DNA from: Planctomycetes bacterium RBG_13_46_10
Lineage (GTDB): Bacteria > Planctomycetota > Phycisphaerae > Sedimentisphaerales > Anaerobacaceae
Reading direction: 5' to 3'
Length of the DNA: 10,597 nucleotides
NCBI GenBank assembly: GCA_001824645.1
Contig: MHYD01000050.1
Location: 1 to 10,597, forward strand
The position numbers and the translations under genes were made by a program. This document shows positions 7,079-10,597 of the stretch, in pieces. Position 1 is the first letter of the stretch; the number at the start of each line of letters is the position of its first letter. The notes beneath the pieces are model-generated. The model was not told the DNA's origin and did not search any database. It saw only the letters and a program-made list of their open reading frames with translations.

Positions 7079-7813
7079 TTATTCCTGCACATTTCCAAGG
7101 ACAATTATTCTTGTGCAATTCGGACAGCGGATTATATCGTCCCTTGTCATAAGAACGTTAACAAGCTCGGCAGCTATATTCATAAAGCAGCCCCCGCAAC
7201 TATAGGCCGTTGTTTTACCCTCCTGTTCTTCAACAATAACAACAGCCTGTCCGTCATAAGTTTCTGCCACTCGCTTGAATATATTTATAGCTTTAGAAGG
7301 TATGGTCTTTGCCAGTTCATTCCATTCCTTCTGGATTTTCTCGATAGCGGCCTCATGATTTTTAGCTTCCTGCTCTGCTTTTGTTCTCGTATCCTCGAGT
7401 TTTTGTTTCTGTTTATCTATTTTTTCACGAAGACCGTTGCATTCAGCTTCATCGGCCTCTATATCTTTCATTAAATCAAGAACCTGCGTTTCGACTTTGG
7501 AATTATCTGCCCTTGTGGTATTTAGCTGTGTAAGCAAAGCCGCATATTCTTTGTTCGTTTTCGAGGCATTCAAAGCAGCTCTTAGCTTGGTTGTTTCATC
7601 GTCCTTGGTTTTTAAGTCCAATTCAAGCCGATTACACTGTACTTTAGTTAGCTGAATCTCCTCTTTCTTTGCTTCAATCGCATTTTGCAGGCTTCGTATT
7701 AGATTTTCCTCAACAATTACACTTCTTCTGCACCTTGCCAGTTGTGCCCGTGCATCTCGCAGGCAATTTTCGACTTTCTGAAGTTCGATAAGCCTATTCA
7801 ATACCGGTCCCAT
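7079..7813 (-). CDS. C4-type zinc-ribbon coiled-coil protein (zf-RING_7 family)
   Basis: A 244-residue cytoplasmic protein. Residues about 5-170 form a long, charged coiled coil, probably an antiparallel hairpin. It contains the family hallmark SKTNKEYAAL around 84-93. The C-terminal zinc ribbon has CGGC (C206, C209) and CPNC (C230, C233). This architecture matches the widespread zf-RING_7/CT398-like family, whose molecular role is unsettled; nucleic-acid or partner-protein binding is usually assumed. Its neighbour here encodes an RNase H domain. The same pairing is seen in actinobacteria (Rv2229c beside the RNase H protein Rv2228c), which suggests a functional link. The start ATG is well supported by AAGGAG (7819-7824 on the complement) with a 5-nt spacer. 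It leads the three-gene minus-strand operon. Confidence 0.9.
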   Translation of the reverse strand: MGPVLNRLIELQKVENCLRDARAQLARCRRSVIVEENLIRSLQNAIEAKKEEIQLTKVQCNRLELDLKTKDDETTKLRAALNASKTNKEYAALLTQLNTTRADNSKVETQVLDLMKDIEADEAECNGLREKIDKQKQKLEDTRTKAEQEAKNHEAAIEKIQKEWNELAKTIPSKAINIFKRVAETYDGQAVVIVEEQEGKTTAYSCGGCFMNIAAELVNVLMTRDDIIRCPNCTRIIVLGNVQE

Positions 7814-7826
7814 TTATGCTCCTTAA

Positions 7827-7846
7827 GTTTCCGCAAAGCGGGAAAC
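7827..7846 (-). promoter_or_regulatory. Hairpin directly upstream of the zinc-ribbon gene SD
   Basis: On the minus strand GTTTCCCGC-TTT-GCGGAAAC folds into an 8-bp stem with one bulged C and a 3-nt loop. It ends two bases before the AAGGAG ribosome-binding site. It could stabilise the 5' end of the mRNA or influence translation. There is no evidence for a ligand. Confidence 0.4.
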
Positions 7847-7893
7847 CTTTATACCCTCTTAACTTTTTCATTAGAACAAGATTACCAGCCAAA

Positions 7894-7922
7894 ATTATTA
7901 AACCATGCATTATGCTATTCAA
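7894..7922 (-). promoter_or_regulatory. Candidate promoter of the zinc-ribbon/RNase H-PurN operon
   Basis: Read on the minus strand, TTGAAT (complement of 7917-7922), a 17-nt spacer and AATAAT (complement of 7894-7899) match the consensus boxes at 4 and 5 of 6 positions. Transcription would start near 7887, giving a leader of about 75 nt that includes the hairpin at 7827-7846. A TATAAA at 7848-7853 is an alternative -10 but lacks a good -35. Confidence 0.35.
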
Positions 7923-8096
7923 TGAACCATTCCGCAACAAAAAATTTTAGTTTTTCTCTACGCGAAAAGAATGAAGGGGTGGCAGCCACTGAACCCCATG
8001 CCTTTGGGGTGATCCGTCGATGTGATGCCGGATAAGAGTGGATGGTATTTTAAAAATTTAAAGCCCAATAGGATAGGCACCGCCAAAGGCGGGTAA

Positions 8097-8139
8097 ACTT
8101 TAGCCCATGCAGCGTAGAGAATAGTACTTTAGCCCATGC
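8097..8139 (+). repeat. Copies 2 and 3 of the TTTAGCCCATGC repeat
   Basis: ACTTTAGCCCATGC occurs at 8097-8110 and again at 8126-8139, offset by 29 nt. The inner 12-mer is identical to the copy at 3811-3822 in the nfnA-nfnB gap. The first copy is 4 nt after the CCGCC-AAA-GGCGG hairpin (8080-8092). Sequences between the copies are not repeated. Confidence 0.75.
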
Positions 8140-8203
8140 TGTTCTTTTTATTCAGAGTACGAACACCGATTTTTTTCTTGCCTTTTCCGACAATCCTTAA
8201 CAT
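8129..8203 (-). CDS. Candidate 24-residue basic micro-ORF
   Basis: An ATG at 8203 (minus strand) opens a 24-codon frame that ends at TAA within the third repeat copy. It encodes MLRIVGKGKKKIGVRTLNKK followed by NSMG, a strongly basic peptide with eight Lys/Arg. A G-rich GGGGG run (8209-8213) sits 5 nt before the ATG and is a poor SD. No family is recognised. It could be a small basic RNA-binding peptide, a remnant of a larger gene, or chance. The A-rich Lys run makes a chance frame quite possible. Confidence 0.2.
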   Translation of the reverse strand: MLRIVGKGKKKIGVRTLNKKNSMG

Positions 8204-8252
8204 AATATCCCCCACAGGCGAGACTCACACCTTTGATTAATCTAAATGTTTA

Positions 8253-8300
8253 GCCCTGCCACCCCTGGCCTGAGCGAAGTCGAATGGCTGTGGGCAGGGC
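8253..8300. repeat. REP-like imperfect hairpin with CCTGAGCGAAGTCGAA core
   Basis: GCCCTGCC (8253-8260) pairs with GGCAGGGC (8293-8300), with a further GCC/GGC inner pairing. The loop carries CCTGAGCGAAGTCGAA (8269-8284). Very similar words recur as dispersed intergenic repeats in many unrelated bacterial genomes (established observation, recalled rather than searched). It ends 1 nt before the terminator tract. Confidence 0.5.
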
Positions 8301-8301
8301 A

Positions 8302-8331
8302 GAAAAAGCCCCCGGCACAGGTCCGGGGGCT
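8302..8331 (-). terminator. Rho-independent terminator, minus strand
   Basis: AGCCCCCGG (8307-8315) and CCGGGGGCT (8323-8331) form a perfect 9-bp G+C-rich stem with a 7-nt loop. On the minus strand the stem is followed by TTTTTCT (complement of 8302-8307 and flank), a proper U-tract. On the plus strand only TAATCTCT follows. It therefore terminates leftward transcripts, yet no minus-strand gene is visible upstream (8332-8491). Confidence 0.75.
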
Positions 8332-8388
8332 AATCTCTGGTTTAAAAAGACACAATTCGAGATATGGAAGCGACGAAAATTAAACCGG

Positions 8389-8411
8389 CTGCAAGGTGCA
8401 CAGCACCGCAG
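8389..8411. other. Bulged hairpin upstream of the DUF4145 gene
   Basis: CTGC-AA-GGTGC-ACA-GCACC-GCAG gives a 9-bp stem with a 2-nt bulge and a 3-nt loop, 80 nt before the ATG at 8492. It could be part of the leader of the DUF4145 gene, or part of a leftward transcript ending at the terminator at 8302-8331. Confidence 0.4.
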
Positions 8412-8491
8412 ATACTATGTGAAAAATGTATCATACAAACACCCTGGCGTTTTATAGAAAGATAATACATAATTTTAAAAGGAATAAATCC

Positions 8492-9193
8492 ATGAACCCA
8501 AAAACCTTTATAATTGACTGTCCTTGGTGCAAAGCAAAAGTTGCAGCACTCGAGCACGGACATGCGACTAAAAAGGGTTTTGATGATGAAGAAGGAGAAC
8601 CGTTCGGTATTACACTTGTAGTTGGGGAATGCCCAAGTTGTCACGAGCTTTTAGCTGGTGAATCATATCAAATAGATTTTAAGGGCTTAGACTCAGATGA
8701 GGACCGCTGGTCAGACATTGTCCGTATATATCCTAAGCCGCCGAAAACTTTCCTTAGTTACCGTATTCCTAGAACAGTTAGGGATTCTATAGCAGAGGCT
8801 GACAAGTCATTACAAGCCAATGCCAATATTGCAGCGTGCGCTATGCTCGGACGAGCACTTGAGGCCGTATGCCGCGATGTATTAGAACCGGCGCCCTCCA
8901 GAAGAAGATCAGTTCCGGCTACTTCTTCGCCCAAAAAACATGTAATGCTAGGTGAAGGTATTCGCAAACTCAAAGAGAAAAGCTTCATTGACGATCGCCT
9001 TTACGATTGGAGTCAGCAATTGCACGCATTTCGTAACATTGCTGCCCATCCAACAGATGAATCGATTTCGAGAGAAGATGCGGAGGATCTGCAGACATTT
9101 GTGTATGCCATCATTGAATATGTATATGACCTAACCGATCGGTATAACGAGTTCAAAGAAAGAATTTCTAGGAAACGAAAGAAGAGTGTATAA
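8492..9193 (+). CDS. Zinc-ribbon DUF4145 protein with HEPN-type RNxxxH motif
   Basis: A 233-residue cytoplasmic protein. The N-terminal zinc ribbon has CPWC (C10, C13) and CPSC (C47, C50). A helical DUF4145 domain covers about 93-215: AEADKSLQANANIAACAMLGR, then RALEAVCRDV, then HAFRNIAAHPTD. R181-N-I-A-A-H186 fits the Rx4H signature of HEPN ribonucleases, a superfamily to which DUF4145 is related. RNase activity is an inference. DUF4145 also occurs in type I restriction subunits. The C-terminus is Lys/Arg-rich. ATG 8492 is chosen because AAAAGGA (8477-8483) lies 8 nt upstream. An in-frame ATG at 8426 would add 22 residues before the conserved start and has no SD. A TIR-like gene follows after 92 nt. 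Confidence 0.85.
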   Translation: MNPKTFIIDCPWCKAKVAALEHGHATKKGFDDEEGEPFGITLVVGECPSCHELLAGESYQIDFKGLDSDEDRWSDIVRIYPKPPKTFLSYRIPRTVRDSIAEADKSLQANANIAACAMLGRALEAVCRDVLEPAPSRRRSVPATSSPKKHVMLGEGIRKLKEKSFIDDRLYDWSQQLHAFRNIAAHPTDESISREDAEDLQTFVYAIIEYVYDLTDRYNEFKERISRKRKKSV

Positions 9194-9285
9194 TAGGAAC
9201 GTCAACCAATTTAGTAGCTGGCGCCGGTGAGCTTTTTCGTTATGCGGAAACCATTTAAACAATAGTTAGACGGGAGTAATTAAAG

Positions 9286-10161
9286 ATGGCAAGAAAGTCC
9301 CTAAATGAACCAGAGCCCTCGAAAGACTTGAGTCCTCAAGATTTGAGGGTTGGAATAACGAAACTGGATCGTCGGATCGGGGATCTCAAGTCCTTTGATG
9401 TGTCCACGATCTCAGAGCGATTCGATGCCAAGATACAGGCGCTCACGGGTAAGATTAATAGTACGCTCGCTGATATTTTTGACCGTGATACCGCAGAATA
9501 CCGCGCTTATTCAATTCGGTCTCTCGACACGTTACCTCTAAGTAGTCTCGGGCGTGAACATCCGCTTCCGGTTGTTCAGCAGGGGTATCAGAAAGGGATC
9601 AGTGATGCTATTACAAAACTAGAAGCATTACGCGAAACCCTGGCGGAGAAGCTACAGGATCTTGAACCGCAACCGGCGTCCACTGGAGAGTTGAAACAGC
9701 GCACCATTCCTCTAGGTAATAGACAAGTTTTTATCGTCCATGGTCATGATGAACTGGCAAAAGAAACAGTAGCACGTTTTATTTCCCAGTTAGAACTTGA
9801 GCCCCTTATCCTGCATGAACAACCAAACCGTGGGCGCACCATCATAGAAAAACTTGAGGCACATATTGCTGTCGCCTTCGCTGTTGTTCTATTAACACCC
9901 GATGATGTTGGTTATCCCGCAAATGGTCCAAATGAGCGCAAGCCTAGGGCACGGCAGAATGTGATTCTTGAATTGGGACTTTTTGTGGGTGTGTTGGGAA
10001 GGGAACGTGTTTGCGCCCTCTGCAAGGGTGACGTTGATGTACCATCAGACTATCACGGTGTTCTTTATATCGCAATGGACGGGGCCGGATCGTGGAAACT
10101 TAAATTAGCCCGGGAAATCAAGCATGCAGGTATCGATGTTGATACCAACAAAGCCATCTGA
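9286..10161 (+). CDS. TIR-like predicted nucleotide-binding protein (PF10137 type)
   Basis: A 291-residue cytoplasmic protein. Residues about 147-285 form a TIR-like domain: VFIVHGHDELAKE (148-160), VVLLTPDDVGYP (200-211) and ARQNVILELGLFVG (222-235). The Glu at 229 sits where TIR NADases carry the catalytic glutamate. This family, as in Cap12/PycTIR-type effectors, cleaves NAD+ when activated; activity here is inferred. Residues about 16-126 form a helical N-terminal module (LDRRIGDLKSFDVSTI, IFDRDTAEYRAYSIRSLDT, GYQKGISDAITKLEALRE) that I recall in other TIR-like proteins of this type. It probably does sensing or oligomerisation. ATG 9286 has GGGAG at 9272-9276, 9 nt upstream. No CD-NTase or cyclase is in view, so any trigger is unknown. 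Confidence 0.88.
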   Translation: MARKSLNEPEPSKDLSPQDLRVGITKLDRRIGDLKSFDVSTISERFDAKIQALTGKINSTLADIFDRDTAEYRAYSIRSLDTLPLSSLGREHPLPVVQQGYQKGISDAITKLEALRETLAEKLQDLEPQPASTGELKQRTIPLGNRQVFIVHGHDELAKETVARFISQLELEPLILHEQPNRGRTIIEKLEAHIAVAFAVVLLTPDDVGYPANGPNERKPRARQNVILELGLFVGVLGRERVCALCKGDVDVPSDYHGVLYIAMDGAGSWKLKLAREIKHAGIDVDTNKAI

Positions 10162-10170
10162 TCTAAATAA

Positions 10171-10203
10171 TGGGGACAGCCAACCATTAATGGCTGGGGA
10201 CAG
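10171..10203 (+). repeat. TGGGGACAG direct repeat enclosing a hairpin
   Basis: TGGGGACAG occurs at 10171-10179 and 10195-10203. CAGCCA (10177-10182) and TGGCTG (10191-10196) form a 6-bp stem with an 8-nt loop between and overlapping them. It starts 10 nt after the TIR-like gene stop and resembles REP-type GGGGACAG repeats common in environmental genomes. It lacks a U-tract, so it is not a clear terminator. Confidence 0.6.
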
Positions 10204-10260
10204 TGCACAGAAAACGGTGAGTGTTCATAACAACTACGATTAATATCTGAGAATGTTAAT

Positions 10261-10597
10261 ATGGCAAAAGTACCACGACAATGGATTTACTCGCCCGGCC
10301 CTGCTTCGCACGTACCGGATGCAATCAAGGGGCAGGTCACTGCTAAAGCCAACGAAATCATCGAGACCTTGTTTAAGCCAAAATATATCAAGCCGCCGCC
10401 AAAGGATGAAAGTTTTAACTACATTGTTGATATCTACACGAAGTGGCATAAGAATTGCCTGCTATTCCGCGCTAAGTTCGCTTGCCCAGGTCCCAGAGCA
10501 CTATCGCCGTTTTTCGAAGATAGCTTCGCTCGCCTTGCATGCATGGCTAATGGCCGTTTCAATCTGGCGTACATGCGATACACAGGCAAGTGGCAGG
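10261..10597 (+). CDS. Unrecognised protein, 3' end beyond the window
   Basis: An open frame from ATG 10261 to the window edge, giving 112 residues so far and no stop; an in-frame TAA at 10228-10230 lies upstream. The protein starts MAKVPRQWIYSPGP and continues with alternating strands. Notable segments are YIVDIYTKWHKNCLLFRAKF, CPGPRALSPFFEDSFARLAC, and GRFNLAYMRYTGKWQ at the edge. The aromatic, strand-rich pattern suggests a small beta-sheet protein. I recall similar uncharacterised proteins but cannot name a family. There is no signal peptide or membrane segment. The SD is weak (GAG at 10249-10251). It follows the TIR-like gene by about 100 nt, across the TGGGGACAG repeat, so it may have its own promoter. 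It is probably real because the frame is long, open and compositionally protein-like. Confidence 0.7.
   Translation, partial: MAKVPRQWIYSPGPASHVPDAIKGQVTAKANEIIETLFKPKYIKPPPKDESFNYIVDIYTKWHKNCLLFRAKFACPGPRALSPFFEDSFARLACMANGRFNLAYMRYTGKWQ

Larger units (their letters stand above)
7975..8266. repeat. 292-bp segment bounded by 11-bp inverted repeats
   Basis: AGGGGTGGCAG (7975-7985) is the exact reverse complement of CTGCCACCCCT (8256-8266). The enclosed segment holds the 14-bp direct repeats and the small ORF candidate. The ends are compatible with a non-autonomous mobile element (MITE-like), but I see no target-site duplication, so this is tentative. Confidence 0.3.
7923..8491. other. Gene-poor, repeat- and hairpin-rich intergenic stretch
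   Basis: About 570 bases with no convincing protein gene on either strand and no recognisable tRNA, rRNA or CRISPR array. It contains the following structures, in order. There is a switchable hairpin pair around ACCCCA (7993-7998), a CCGCC-AAA-GGCGG hairpin (8080-8092) and two copies of a 14-bp repeat (8097-8139). It also has a 24-codon minus-strand ORF candidate (8129-8203), a REP-like hairpin (8253-8300), a minus-strand terminator (8302-8331) and a bulged hairpin (8389-8411). It separates the housekeeping genes from the accessory genes on the right. Confidence 0.7.

Noticed and set aside
7742..8035. A 97-codon plus-strand frame across the 5' end of the zinc-ribbon gene.
   Set aside because: It is antisense to a strong coding region and its continuation runs through hairpin repeats; no SD or domain.
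8426..8491. An upstream in-frame ATG that would lengthen the DUF4145 protein by 22 residues.
   Set aside because: It has no SD, and the ATG at 8492 has a well-spaced AAAAGGA and begins right at the conserved zinc-ribbon lead.
7814..8491. Checked the long intergenic stretch for tRNA, CRISPR or known structured RNAs.
   Set aside because: No cloverleaf with a conserved T-arm, no regularly spaced repeat-spacer pattern (only two nearby copies of a 14-mer), and no recognisable conserved RNA core.
8342..8644. A 100-codon minus-strand frame as the parent gene of the leftward terminator.
   Set aside because: It runs antisense into the DUF4145 coding region, has no SD and no recognisable domain; a non-coding transcript is at least as likely.
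9194..9285. Possible integron attC site, because GTTAGAC at 9265-9271 fits the GTTRRRY core.
   Set aside because: No matching RYYYAAC partner with symmetric inner boxes is present; GTCAAC near 9198 lacks a base, and the region does not fold into a convincing attC hairpin. No integrase is in view.

Overview
The window looks like chromosomal DNA from an anaerobic bacterium, most likely a Planctomycetota member of the Phycisphaerae/Sedimentisphaerales type. That placement is an inference. It rests on an electron-bifurcating NfnAB transhydrogenase (anaerobic redox metabolism), a trpS/DUF2007/scpA cluster, an RNase H-PurN fusion, a degenerate pseudopilin-like protein with a planctomycete-style C-terminus, and uneven use of Shine-Dalgarno (SD) sites. 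No 16S or other decisive marker is present. The right-hand 2.1 kb reads as accessory DNA.

Layout. (1) 123-2465, plus strand: a TTGACA promoter drives a tight operon of trpS, a DUF2007 protein with a very acidic tail, and scpA, with junctions of 0-2 nt. (2) 2469-5376, plus strand: a second TTGACA promoter precedes trxA, then nfnA and nfnB (NADH-dependent reduced ferredoxin:NADP+ oxidoreductase). A thioredoxin therefore sits beside the enzyme that balances NADH, NADPH and ferredoxin. (3) 5371-7813, minus strand, convergent with nfnB and overlapping it by 6 nt: a C4 zinc-ribbon coiled-coil protein, an RNase HI-PurN fusion, and a small membrane-anchored pseudopilin-like protein. A 13-bp inverted repeat spans the last gap. 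(4) 7814-8491: about 680 bases without a convincing gene. It is dense in hairpins and short repeats, including two of the three copies of a TTTAGCCCATGC word, a REP-like hairpin, a 24-codon basic ORF candidate and a clear minus-strand intrinsic terminator with no visible parent gene. (5) 8492-10597, plus strand: a zinc-ribbon/DUF4145 protein with a HEPN-type RNxxxH motif, a TIR-like (PF10137-type) predicted nucleotide-binding protein, and an unrecognised gene cut by the window end.

How they work together. Regions 1-3 are housekeeping: tryptophan charging, chromosome segregation, redox balance, purine synthesis and RNA/DNA hybrid processing. Region 5 is the best candidate for an undescribed system. 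A predicted HEPN ribonuclease-like protein next to a TIR-like NADase-type protein, flanked by repeats and followed by an uncharacterised gene, resembles an abortive-infection defence cassette. That role is inferred from domain types only.
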